Source: Pleomorphomonas sp. (GTDB lineage Bacteria > Pseudomonadota > Alphaproteobacteria > Rhizobiales > Pleomorphomonadaceae). Taken from it: DNA of 52,049 bases. Made by a program: the position numbers and the translations under genes. Below are positions 25,575 to 32,865 of the stretch, piece after piece. A model generated the notes under the pieces. The model had not been told where the DNA came from. It did not search any database and worked only from the letters and a program-made list of their open reading frames with translations. Each line of letters starts with the position of its first letter. The stretch's first letter is position 1. The stretch spans positions 1 through 52,049 of the forward strand of contig JAUVXG010000010.1 of assembly GCA_030603685.1 (NCBI GenBank), in the 5' to 3' direction.

Positions 25575-27338
25575 TCAGACGTTCGGCAACTCGTCGTTGT
25601 TCGCCTGCGTGGAGTCGCTCGGCAGCTCGCTGTCTGGCGACTCGTCGTTCGTCAATGGCTCGCCGATGCGAGGCCATGTCACGGGCGACATCTTCACGAT
25701 GTGGCGGTTGGACCGGTGAAGCTTGTCGGAGACCGAAGGCAGATAGACCTCGTAACCGGCAAGCGCCGTCGTGAACCGGAACACGACCATGTGCTCATCC
25801 ATGGAAGCGCTGATCGCCCCCTTGAGTGGAAGCCGGGAGAGCGCTTCCGCGACGGCGATGAAGTCGTCAGGATGAACATCCACGGTGCCGCTTGCATGAG
25901 CAGACGGCGCAGGCACGGACACAATCTTCTTGTGACACGCGATTGCCAAGCTCTGCGCTGCCAGTGTCAACGCCACCGGAGCGTCGTCCTTGCGGAACTT
26001 CTTCACCGTCGGAACGACCTCCACCATCTTGTCGATGAGGCCAAACAGACCACCTGTCTGGGTGGTTGGCTTGAACGAGTCGCTGATCATGGTCGGAAAG
26101 TTGTTGGTCCGCGATCTCACCTGTTCGATGAGCATGCCGACATCCACGCCCCTGTCTTGCTCGTCCTTCGCCACCGATGTCGTCAGCTTGATCCGCTTGA
26201 TGCCTTCCGTGTCGCCGGGACCGGTGACCTCGAAGTCGAACGCATCGCGCCGCTTCCGGTCCTTGAGGTTGGCAGCGGCTCGACGCCGACCATAGGTCTG
26301 AAAACGGGCATGCCCTTGGATCGGCTCGTCCAGTAACTCGACCGAAGGTGCGACCTTGATGATGACGCTGCTCGGATTGAGGATCGGCGAGATCGTCATC
26401 TTCCCATCGGGGTGGAACACGAACTGGCGTGATGCCAGGCGACGAGGCGACGCCGAGTCATTCGGGTCGTCGTCGTGGTTGACCAGGACGCTGGTTTTCT
26501 CCTCGACCAGCGCCTCACCAACTTCAAAGAGCTCGGCAAGAAACTTGATACGATCGTCAGCCAGATCCAGCGCGGAATAGACGAACGGCAAGGCTTCTGA
26601 AGGCAAATCAAGGGCCCGCGCGATCTTGGGCTCTCCGACGTCTGATTGGACCGCGAGGGCGAAGATAAGACTGCCGCTTCCTCCTCCCAGTGCCCCTCCG
26701 AGCAGAGATTTCGCCATCGCTGACTGCCGAATGGTGTGGGCGTCGGATGACAGAGGAATGACCTCGGCGTGCTCGGAACTGTCCGCAGAAGAGTCCAGCG
26801 CCATCTTGTTGACGCCACCTTCGCTCTCGATGATGTCCATCAACATCGTCACCCCAGCACTGTCGTAGGTGATGTCGATTCCACCATCCTGAGCCGGCAT
26901 CGCCTTGCGGGCCAGTTCAAGCAACCGTGCCCCTGCCGAGGCATAGCGGTTGAGTGCCTTCGAGTCGTCGGCCTTCTTCTTCTTGTCGGCGTTCGCTACG
27001 TCTAGCTTGAGATGGTAAGCGAATGCTGCCGCGAGAGGATTTTTGGAGCGAGGGATACCTAGCCCGGCGTTTTTGAGTTCGCCTTCAAAGAAGCCTGCCG
27101 GAGCGAGCTGTGCGTCCATGACCACCATGGCGACAAGCTGGCGAACGGCAACTCGCTTCTTCGCTGCGAAGTCTGTAGCTGTGCCGGCGCATTCCTGAGT
27201 CTTTTGACGCCAGGTAATGGCTTGACTCGCGTTCAGGCTTTTGCCGAACGCAGGAACGTCCTTGAACGCGAGTCCAAGGTCGTTCGGGGCTGGGCTGGTC
27301 TCGGTTGGTGCCAAATTGGCGGAGACGGCTATTACCAT
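25575..27338 (-). CDS. Unknown 587-residue protein, first gene of the TGT-like operon
   Basis: No family recognised. A soluble protein with no signal or membrane helix. It has a Lys-rich stretch near residue 130 (ADKKKKADD), a glycine-rich stretch near 215-225 (LLGGALGGGSGS), a basic region around 340-355 (YGRRRAAANLKDRKRR), and a Ser/Glu/Asn-rich tail. The C-terminal 100 residues before the tail (HPDDFIAVAEALSRLPLKG, HMVVFRFTTALAGYEVYLP) look like alternating helix and strand, faintly like one domain of a sliding clamp, but this is weak. The ATG at 27338 is chosen because GAGGTG stands 6 bp before it; the open frame extends to 27380 through the leader RNA. It sits 64 bp upstream of the TGT-fold gene and is likely its partner. 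Confidence 0.75.
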   Translation of the reverse strand: MVIAVSANLAPTETSPAPNDLGLAFKDVPAFGKSLNASQAITWRQKTQECAGTATDFAAKKRVAVRQLVAMVVMDAQLAPAGFFEGELKNAGLGIPRSKNPLAAAFAYHLKLDVANADKKKKADDSKALNRYASAGARLLELARKAMPAQDGGIDITYDSAGVTMLMDIIESEGGVNKMALDSSADSSEHAEVIPLSSDAHTIRQSAMAKSLLGGALGGGSGSLIFALAVQSDVGEPKIARALDLPSEALPFVYSALDLADDRIKFLAELFEVGEALVEEKTSVLVNHDDDPNDSASPRRLASRQFVFHPDGKMTISPILNPSSVIIKVAPSVELLDEPIQGHARFQTYGRRRAAANLKDRKRRDAFDFEVTGPGDTEGIKRIKLTTSVAKDEQDRGVDVGMLIEQVRSRTNNFPTMISDSFKPTTQTGGLFGLIDKMVEVVPTVKKFRKDDAPVALTLAAQSLAIACHKKIVSVPAPSAHASGTVDVHPDDFIAVAEALSRLPLKGAISASMDEHMVVFRFTTALAGYEVYLPSVSDKLHRSNRHIVKMSPVTWPRIGEPLTNDESPDSELPSDSTQANNDELPNV

Positions 27339-27344
27339 AACATA

Positions 27345-27750
27345 CACCTCATACTGAGGTGAGCCGCGCCGTTCTTTCACTCAGGCATAGCGGCTCACCC
27401 CCCGGAATGACCGGGTGTTGGTGAGCCGTATTGCAGAACGGTCTCGTGTTGGTGCCGCCTCCAGACTGCCAGTTCCTACCGTTGCCGATAGCCCCGCCGG
27501 GACGAATTCCAGTTAGCTGACGTTCAGCTATGAAACCCGTTCTTGTCGAACCAGACCCTCTCGGGTCGCACCTGCCTGCACTACGAGGGTGGCCGAAGCC
27601 CAGTCTCTTTACAGCGTCCGCAAAGGAACCCCGATGGAACTCCGCCAAGGCGAAGCTTCAACACGTAGCGATGTTTCGGGGCTAGCCGCCCCTTTTCACT
27701 GGTCGCTCCCGAAGGAGGCAACCCCTCGACGGCGTTGGTCGAGGCTACAA
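27345..27750 (-). ncRNA. Structured leader RNA with alternative helices before the 587-residue protein gene
   Basis: Read on the minus strand, this 400-nt segment contains a series of perfect hairpins: 27724-27744 (CCTCGAC arms), 27706-27717 (CTCC-UUCG-GGAG), 27678-27692 (GGGGC arms), 27591-27600 (GGC-UUCG-GCC), 27554-27567 (GACCC-GAGA-GGGTC) and 27514-27530 (TAGCTGA arms). UUCG and GNRA tetraloops are typical of real structured RNA. Near the 3' end three 9-nt segments alternate: A CGGCTCACC (27420-27428), B GGTGAGCCG (27391-27399), C CGGCTCACC (27358-27366). A can pair with B, or B with C. The end of C overlaps a 7-bp hairpin (27345-27361) that holds the ribosome-binding site GAGGTG. This is the layout of a translational riboswitch or attenuator. 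I cannot match it to a known RNA class. Confidence 0.7.
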
Positions 27751-27757
27751 TACTGCA

Positions 27758-27787
27758 AATTTACCAAATGAACTTCAGGAGAGTCAA
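27758..27787 (-). promoter_or_regulatory. Promoter for the structured RNA and the TGT-like operon
   Basis: On the minus strand: -35 TTGACT (27787-27782), 18-bp spacer, -10 TAAATT (27763-27758). A transcript would start near 27750, exactly where the structured RNA begins, giving a leader of about 410 nt before the ATG at 27338. Confidence 0.6.
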
Positions 27788-27840
27788 TAGAGGCGATTCT
27801 ATATGGTTAATTACCTTTAGGCTTTCCTTCTTGGATTCCG

Positions 27841-27861
27841 ATTTTCCTCACTGAGGAAAAT
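27841..27861. promoter_or_regulatory. Perfect 21-bp palindrome, possible operator
   Basis: Arms ATTTTCCTCA and TGAGGAAAAT around a single C. It lies 54 bp upstream of the -35 box of the leader RNA promoter and about 80 bp downstream of the recombinase gene. No T-run follows on either strand, so an operator is more likely than a terminator. A shorter version occurs at 25516-25532. Confidence 0.55.
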
Positions 27862-27941
27862 ATATGACACCGAAAGACGCTGCTTTCTGCTGTTTCATCC
27901 ATCGTCCGGCGTGAGTTCGGGTTGTCAATACGCAGGCGCCA

Positions 27942-28520
27942 TCACAGATGCTCCACTGCCGCTCGCATCATGTCCTCGCGCACGTCGATGTACCGTTGCG
28001 TCGTGGTCATGTGTTTATGGCCGGCCAAGGTCATAATGACCTTCGTGCCGACGCCCGAGTTTGCCAGTTTGGTTATGAACCAGCGTCGGCCGCTGTGAGA
28101 GGTCGCCCCATCCAAGCCGGCAGAAGTGTAGAGCCGGTTCATCAACTGGCAGAGCGTATTGGGCGAGAATGCCGTGTGCTTCTGCGTCATCAACAATGGG
28201 TCGCCTAGTTTGCGTCCACGACGACTATCATCCACCGAACGGCGAAACCGTTCGATCTCATGTCGCAGGCGGTCGTTCAGGAAGACCACTCTTTCATAAC
28301 CACCTTTGGCAATCGAGGCACGGACGACCAAGCGCTCTCGGATGGTACCCTCTGCTTCCAGCACATCGCCGACTGATAGGCCAGCGATCTCACCGACGCG
28401 AAGCCCGGCGAGATGCGACAGCATGAAAGCTAGCCGATTGCGCTCGGCGTGCTTGGTCTGAGCCACAACGGCCAGCAGCCTCTTGAGTTCGGGTTCGGTA
28501 AGCACGCGGGCTTGGCGCAT
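27942..28520 (-). CDS. Short tyrosine recombinase (catalytic domain only)
   Basis: 192 residues made up only of the catalytic domain of the tyrosine recombinase/integrase family. The first catalytic Arg lies in HLAGLRVGEIAGL, the box II His/Arg in TSHSGRRWFITKLANSGV, the second His in LAGHKHMTTTQRYI and the nucleophile Tyr in the final QRYIDV. The N-terminal core-binding domain of Xer and phage integrases is missing; the size is that of FimB/FimE-type inversion enzymes. The TTC-free upstream region has no leftover N-terminal domain, so it does not look like a recent truncation. It may act on the element itself or on an inner cargo unit. Confidence 0.85.
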   Translation of the reverse strand: MRQARVLTEPELKRLLAVVAQTKHAERNRLAFMLSHLAGLRVGEIAGLSVGDVLEAEGTIRERLVVRASIAKGGYERVVFLNDRLRHEIERFRRSVDDSRRGRKLGDPLLMTQKHTAFSPNTLCQLMNRLYTSAGLDGATSHSGRRWFITKLANSGVGTKVIMTLAGHKHMTTTQRYIDVREDMMRAAVEHL

Positions 28521-28651
28521 AGAAACCTCACAAAATGCTGTAATTGCTCATCTTTTATGATGTTTCCATATGCTCGGCTTCGCTACCGAAAAATGCCGGC
28601 CCGAAATTTAGTCGTTATGCCAATAGGTTAGAGGTTGAAAATCGGAAAACG

Positions 28652-28673
28652 TCACAAAAGTAGTATTTTGTGA
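28652..28673. promoter_or_regulatory. Inverted repeat TCACAAAA-N6-TTTTGTGA
   Basis: Two perfect 8-bp arms with a 6-bp spacer, about 130 bp upstream of the recombinase gene start. A half-site (TCACAAAATGCTG) is found at 28528 just before that start, and a related sequence on the minus strand near 35800. The form is that of a dimeric repressor operator. Confidence 0.4.
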
Positions 28674-28700
28674 TGTTTTCTAAAGAGGGGGAACAATCCT

Positions 28701-28727
28701 CTTGCTTCTCAAGTCGCTACAGCATGT
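28701..28727 (+). promoter_or_regulatory. MerR-type metal-responsive promoter, copy 1
   Basis: CTTGCT, then TCTCAAGTCGCTACAG. The -35 box TTGCTT (28702-28707) overlaps a dyad element that aligns without gaps to the copies at 29391 and 30481. MerR-family promoters for Zn/Cd/Pb efflux have this form (-35, CTC/TAGAG-type dyad, elongated 19-20-bp spacer). It would drive the secreted-protein gene at 28906. Confidence 0.65.
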
Positions 28728-28905
28728 ACCCCTGTCACCTAGATGCATAGGTGAGGGACCTGAAGGGCCGCCCAACTGCTCTAGGCAGGTCTCCTAGGTA
28801 AGGTTTAGAGCGGCGATTGGTGCGTCGATAGAGTGAGTCTCTGATCTGCTTTTAGTAGAACAGTCGACACTCGAGTTATGCTGACAGTAGGGAGGAATGT
28901 GCGCG

Positions 28906-29340
28906 ATGAGAATTATTCGCGTGTCATTTCGGAGGGGGCTGACTGCCGTTTTGCTCTTGCTTGCTTGTCCAGCCGGGGCAGCAGCAGCAGACGGGATTGC
29001 GGTGCCTTCGGCAATTCTGCAGACGAACGGCAAAGAAGTAACGTTTATAGTAAACGTTATCAATCAACGCGACATGGACGTTGAGATTGTCACTGTCGAG
29101 ATTGAAGGCCGTAAAGGCGTGTTGGAGGTGCAGAACAGGTTGGCCTGGACGCGTGTCCAAGGATTACGGTTGCCAAGGCATGCGGAACTAAAGATGGATG
29201 CCGTGCATGGTCCCCGAGTTCTCCTTCCGTCGCGGGTGGGCTTTCCTTCAAATGGTCGTGCCACAATTGTTCTGAGCACCGGTGAACGCATCACCACGCC
29301 ATACTTGACGCTTTCCGAAGCTCGACCTCACGGTTCCTAA
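28906..29340 (+). CDS. Exported protein of the metal regulon, unknown function
   Basis: 144 residues. The signal peptide is MRIIRVSFRRGLTAVLLLLACPAGAAAA. The mature part is a beta-rich domain (EVTFIVNVINQRDMDVEIVTVEIEG, then RHAELKMDAVHGPRVLLPSRVGF and GRATIVLSTGERITTPYLTL) with Met and His in the RHAELKMDAVHG loop that recall PCu(A)C-like periplasmic metal proteins, though the likeness is weak. The ATG at 28906 has GGAGG ten bases upstream; an earlier ATG at 28897 is too close to it. A MerR-type operator lies about 180 bp upstream, so it probably responds to the same metal as the efflux pump. Confidence 0.65.
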   Translation: MRIIRVSFRRGLTAVLLLLACPAGAAAADGIAVPSAILQTNGKEVTFIVNVINQRDMDVEIVTVEIEGRKGVLEVQNRLAWTRVQGLRLPRHAELKMDAVHGPRVLLPSRVGFPSNGRATIVLSTGERITTPYLTLSEARPHGS

Positions 29341-29390
29341 GGAAGCGGTAGCGCTCCACGTAAGATAAAAGGACCGAGGCAAAAAAAGAG

Positions 29391-29420
29391 CTTGCTCCTC
29401 CAGTCGCTACAGGACCTAGC
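29391..29420 (+). promoter_or_regulatory. MerR-type metal-responsive promoter, copy 2
   Basis: CTTGCTCCTCCAGTCGCTAC followed by AGGACCTAGC. It aligns without gaps to copies 1 and 3 and stands about 45 bp upstream of the zinc-ribbon gene, which is followed by the merR-type gene, so the regulator would control its own transcript. Confidence 0.7.
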
Positions 29421-29462
29421 CTCCTTAGGTAGCTTATCGAAGCATCTGAGGGAGACTCGATA

Positions 29463-29750
29463 ATGACAGCTGATGCTGCCCTTCTTTGTCCCGTCTGTCG
29501 CGTGGACCTCGTCATGACGGAGCGACAGAACGTAGAGATAGACTACTGTCCCAAATGCCGTGGAGTCTGGCTGGACCGAGGTGAACTCGACAAGATCATC
29601 GAGAAAAGTCTGGCTCCTACGCCTCAGCAACCCCCGTCAGCGTGGGGGGCAAGCGACCATGCATCATCTCAGCGTTCCGACCATCACGGCTCGTCGCATG
29701 GACGGCATGGTGGTCATGGTCGCGGGTTGCTCGGCAGGTTGTTTGACTGA
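29463..29750 (+). CDS. zf-TFIIB zinc-ribbon protein with a His-rich tail
   Basis: 95 residues. The N-terminal half is a TFIIB-type zinc ribbon with two CxxC pairs: CPVCRVDLV and CPKCRGVWLDRGELDKII. The C-terminal half is low-complexity with many His, Gly and Ser (SDHHGSSHGRHGGHGRG), which should bind divalent metal. Small proteins of this kind are found widely in bacteria, often near metal or stress genes, with unknown role. It is the first gene behind operator copy 2. A metal-buffering role is inferred. Confidence 0.8.
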   Translation: MTADAALLCPVCRVDLVMTERQNVEIDYCPKCRGVWLDRGELDKIIEKSLAPTPQQPPSAWGASDHASSQRSDHHGSSHGRHGGHGRGLLGRLFD

Positions 29751-29889
29751 TCCTCGCTTCCACACGCCTTGGTAGCTTTGATCCTTACTGTCGTATCCGC
29801 ACTGCGGACGTCTGTGGGGGAATGGAATGTCCTGATGCGTGATCTAGACATCGCCACCTCTTTCTTTGCTTTCAGTACTGGAGAGCGCA

Positions 29890-30375
29890 ATGCGAGCCGA
29901 AACAACCATAGGCGAAGCAGCGCGGATCAGTGGGGTCAAGATTCCGACGATCCGCTATTACGAAAGGATCGGCCTACTACCACGCCCGCTGCGAACCGAA
30001 AACAATCGTAGAGCCTTCAGTCGCGAGGACTTGCATCGTCTTGCTTTCATTCGGCACGCGCGTGAGCTGGGATTCGAGATTGAAGCAATTCGGGCATTGC
30101 TGCTCCTAAGAGACAGAAAGGATCAGCCATGCAGAGGCGCGGATCTGATTGCTCAGGCACGGCTTGAGGAAATCGATGCTCGGATAACGGGACTCGTAAC
30201 GCTGAAAGCAGATCTCGAAGCGATGATTGAGAGCGGACAGCACGGACAGGTCGGAGAGTGTCACATTATCAAGGTGCTTGCCGACCATGCCCTGTGTCGG
30301 AGCGATCATCCCAGCTATGCACGCGTATTTCCCCTAGATGAGCAGATAGGCAAGAGGCGAGAAGGGGATTCGTGA
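29890..30375 (+). CDS. MerR-family metal-responsive regulator
   Basis: 161 residues. The N-terminal winged HTH is typical: TIGEAARISGVKIPTIRYYERIGLLPRPLRTENNRRAFSREDLHRLAFI. A long dimerisation helix follows and a C-terminal metal-binding region with cysteines at QPCRGADLI, GECHIIKVL and HALC, together with nearby His. The pattern resembles CadR/PbrR/ZntR regulators of Zn, Cd or Pb. The ATG at 29890 begins the HTH. It activates promoters by untwisting a long spacer, and three matching operator copies flank this gene. Downstream is the efflux ATPase gene. Confidence 0.88.
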   Translation: MRAETTIGEAARISGVKIPTIRYYERIGLLPRPLRTENNRRAFSREDLHRLAFIRHARELGFEIEAIRALLLLRDRKDQPCRGADLIAQARLEEIDARITGLVTLKADLEAMIESGQHGQVGECHIIKVLADHALCRSDHPSYARVFPLDEQIGKRREGDS

Positions 30376-30480
30376 CCTCCCGCATTCTATCTTGGATTTT
30401 CCCTGCCGCGCCGGAATGGCGACTCAGATGTTGTGGTTTTTCGCCAGACTAGAGGCGACCTCAAACGCTGAGAAAAAGTC

Positions 30481-30510
30481 CTTGCTTCTATAGCGGCTAG
30501 AGGAACTAGC
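30481..30510 (+). promoter_or_regulatory. MerR-type metal-responsive promoter, copy 3
   Basis: CTTGCTTCTATAGCGGCTAG followed by AGGAACTAGC, directly upstream of the P-type ATPase start. It is the copy closest to published CadR/PbrR operators (CTCTATAG...CTAGAGG-like dyad). The ATG is 28 bp downstream, so the leader is very short. Confidence 0.75.
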
Positions 30511-30538
30511 CGATGTGCGGAAACAATGGAGCCATGTC

Positions 30539-32806
30539 ATGACAAAAGCAGCTCAGCAGGACCGCTATCGAATTGGTGGCATGGATTGCGCTTCCTGTGC
30601 GCAGAAGATCGACACGGCAGTGCGTAGGCTGCCGGGAGTCGAAGACGTATCCGTGTCGGTGACGGCTGGCACAATGAAAGTGACGCATTCCGGTGCGGAG
30701 ACGCTAGCGCCGACAATAACGAAGCGTGTTACCGATCTTGGATACACAATCACGCGCGTGGTCCCGGCGGCTAATCAGAACGAACAGGACAAGGTCGAGG
30801 CCGATACATGCGAATGTGGCCATCATCACCATGACGATGGAGACGACCACGCCGATCATCATCAGGATAAGGCTTCTCACCCGGAGCATTCTCACGAAAA
30901 GGAGGTACCGGGTCTCCACGGCCACGATCACGGCCCATCCAACGGCCCTTGGTGGAAATCAGAGAAGGGACGTCTGACAATCATTGCTGGCGCTGCGCTG
31001 GCTTTGGCATGGGGTGTTGGCCAGTTCGTTCCGAATTACGAACAATGGATATTTACCGCCGCAATGTTGGTTGGCTTATTGCCGATCGCTCGCCGCGCTG
31101 TAATGGCTGCATTAGTCGGGACTCCTTTTTCCATCGAAATGCTGATGACGATTGCAGCAGTCGGTGCGGTGTTTATCGGTGCCAGCGAGGAGGCCGCTGC
31201 CGTCGTATTTCTGTTTTTGATTGGGGAGCTTCTCGAAGGAGTCGCGGCTGGCCGTGCGCGAGCAAGCATCCAGTCGTTGGCCAATCTAGTGCCAAAGATG
31301 GCGCTAATCGAAGAGTCTGGGAAGACCCGTGAGGTGCCCGCCGAAAGTCTTGCTGTCGGTGCGGTCATCCTCGTTCGTCCCGGTGACCGCATTCCGGCTG
31401 ATGGTGTCGTCATCTCGGGCGAAAGTGCTGTGGACGAGGCACCCGTAACCGGCGAGAGCACACCTGTGCGTAAGGAGGTGGATTCGAATGTTTATGCTGG
31501 CACGGTGAACGGAGAAGCGGCTTTACGCGTCAAGGTTACGGCGGAAGCGGCAGACAACACGATTGCCCGGGTAATCAAACTTGTTGAAGAGGCTCAGGAA
31601 TCCAAGGCTCCAACCGAGCGTTTCATAGATCGGTTCTCGCGATACTACACACCCGGCGTCGTCGTGTTGGGTGCCCTCGTCGCGGTACTGCCACCGCTTC
31701 TAATGGGTGGGGTATGGGGTGAGTGGATTTACAAAGGCCTCGCCATTTTGCTGATCGGTTGTCCGTGCGCCCTGGTGATTTCGACGCCCGCTGCTATCGC
31801 GGCGTCGCTATCGGCAGGTGCCCGCCGTGGACTATTGCTTAAGGGCGGAGCTGTTCTCGAGAACATTGGTAAAGTCACCACTGTGGCCCTAGACAAGACT
31901 GGGACGCTCACCGAGGGCAAGCCTGTTGTCACCGACGTCATAGGTTGTTCAAAATCAGAGAGCGAGGTGATTAGGCTGGCGGCTGCGCTTGAGACTGGTT
32001 CAAGCCACCCGCTCGCCCGAGCAATATTGGGGCGTGCAGCCTCGGATGGTATCGACCCGCCGATGGCGGAAGGTGCAAAAGCCCTGGGCGGAAGAGGGGT
32101 AATTGGCGTTGTCGAAGGGGCCAACATTTTCCTAGGTTCACCTAACGCGGCAGCGGAGCATGTATCGTTCGCCGACGAGCTGATGCGCCAGATTGCGGCG
32201 TTCAACGATGAAGGCAAAACAGTTTCAATACTCATTGTCGGTCGCGAGATTGCCGGCATTTTGGCTATGCGCGACGAACCTAGGCCTGACGCTGCTGTAG
32301 GCCTCAAGGCGCTGACAAACATCGGCATCAAGACCGTCATGTTGACCGGAGACAACAAACGCACCGCCGAGGCAATCGGAAGGCAGCTAGGTATAGAAGT
32401 ACGTGCTGAGCTGCTGCCTGCAGACAAGCAACGTATTGTTAGTGAGCTAAAGGGCAAAGGTTCCAAGGTCGCCAAGGTCGGAGACGGCATCAACGATGCA
32501 CCTGCGCTAGCGGCAGCGGATGTAGGCATTGCCATGGGGGGCGGAACGGACGTTGCGCTTGAAACGGCAGATGCGGCGATCCTGCATGGTCGGGTCAGCG
32601 ATATTGCCGAGATGATTGGCCTTTCAAAGCGAACGATGACCAATATCAGTCAGAACATTGTCATCGCGATAGGCCTGAAGGGCGTGTTCCTGATCACAAC
32701 GATCACTGGTATCACAGGTCTGTGGCCCGCCATCCTTGCCGATACCGGCGCGACGGTGCTCGTGACAATTAACGCTCTCCGACTGTTATCTCCTGGCCGC
32801 CGCTAA
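30539..32806 (+). CDS. zntA: Zn/Cd/Pb-exporting P-type ATPase (P1B-2, ZntA/CadA)
   Basis: 755-residue inner-membrane pump that exports divalent heavy metals. An N-terminal heavy-metal-binding domain (GMDCASC, Cys17 and Cys20) is followed by a His/Asp-rich insert (about residues 85-135, many HHHH and HDHG units). Then come eight membrane helices, the CPC metal-transport motif at 408-410, the phosphorylated Asp452 in DKTGTLTEGKP, the HP motif in SSHPLARAI, and GDGINDAPALAAADVGIAM. The last helix carries ADTGATVLVTINALRLL, with the Asp that marks Zn/Cd/Pb pumps. The ATG at 30539 has GGAG upstream. It is the effector gene of the MerR regulon. Confidence 0.93.
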   Translation: MTKAAQQDRYRIGGMDCASCAQKIDTAVRRLPGVEDVSVSVTAGTMKVTHSGAETLAPTITKRVTDLGYTITRVVPAANQNEQDKVEADTCECGHHHHDDGDDHADHHQDKASHPEHSHEKEVPGLHGHDHGPSNGPWWKSEKGRLTIIAGAALALAWGVGQFVPNYEQWIFTAAMLVGLLPIARRAVMAALVGTPFSIEMLMTIAAVGAVFIGASEEAAAVVFLFLIGELLEGVAAGRARASIQSLANLVPKMALIEESGKTREVPAESLAVGAVILVRPGDRIPADGVVISGESAVDEAPVTGESTPVRKEVDSNVYAGTVNGEAALRVKVTAEAADNTIARVIKLVEEAQESKAPTERFIDRFSRYYTPGVVVLGALVAVLPPLLMGGVWGEWIYKGLAILLIGCPCALVISTPAAIAASLSAGARRGLLLKGGAVLENIGKVTTVALDKTGTLTEGKPVVTDVIGCSKSESEVIRLAAALETGSSHPLARAILGRAASDGIDPPMAEGAKALGGRGVIGVVEGANIFLGSPNAAAEHVSFADELMRQIAAFNDEGKTVSILIVGREIAGILAMRDEPRPDAAVGLKALTNIGIKTVMLTGDNKRTAEAIGRQLGIEVRAELLPADKQRIVSELKGKGSKVAKVGDGINDAPALAAADVGIAMGGGTDVALETADAAILHGRVSDIAEMIGLSKRTMTNISQNIVIAIGLKGVFLITTITGITGLWPAILADTGATVLVTINALRLLSPGRR

Positions 32807-32829
32807 CGTTGATCTTGGTTAGGGCAGTT

Positions 32830-32859
32830 TGAGGCCAGTCACCTTAGGGGCTGGCCTCA
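32830..32859. terminator. Bidirectional terminator-like hairpin
   Basis: TGAGGCCAG (32830-32838) and CTGGCCTCA (32851-32859) form a 9-bp stem with a 12-nt loop, right between two convergent genes. There is no T-run, so it may act as a weak or Rho-assisted terminator. Confidence 0.5.
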
Positions 32860-32865
32860 CATAAA

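Larger units (their letters stand above)
28521..28905. other. Non-coding region with two regulatory sites
   Basis: 385 bp between the short recombinase gene (leftward) and a secreted-protein gene (rightward). It holds the TCACAAAA inverted repeat (28652-28673) and the first MerR-type operator (28701-28727). The leader from the operator to the start codon is about 180 nt long; I see no gene in it. Confidence 0.5.

Noticed and set aside
27345-27400. Group II intron domain V
   Set aside because: On the minus strand GAGCCGCTATGCC...GAAAG...GCGGCTC recalls domain V, but the inner helix and the tetraloop do not fit the 34-nt consensus and no reverse transcriptase is nearby. The three-segment switch explains the repeats better.
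27345-27750. tmRNA, RNase P RNA or 6S RNA
   Set aside because: None of the conserved cores I know for these RNAs are present, there is no encoded CCA end, and the segment is a leader ending at a start codon.
27841-27861. Intrinsic terminator of the recombinase gene
   Set aside because: The palindrome is AT-rich, has only a one-base centre and no T-run on the minus strand; an operator is more likely.
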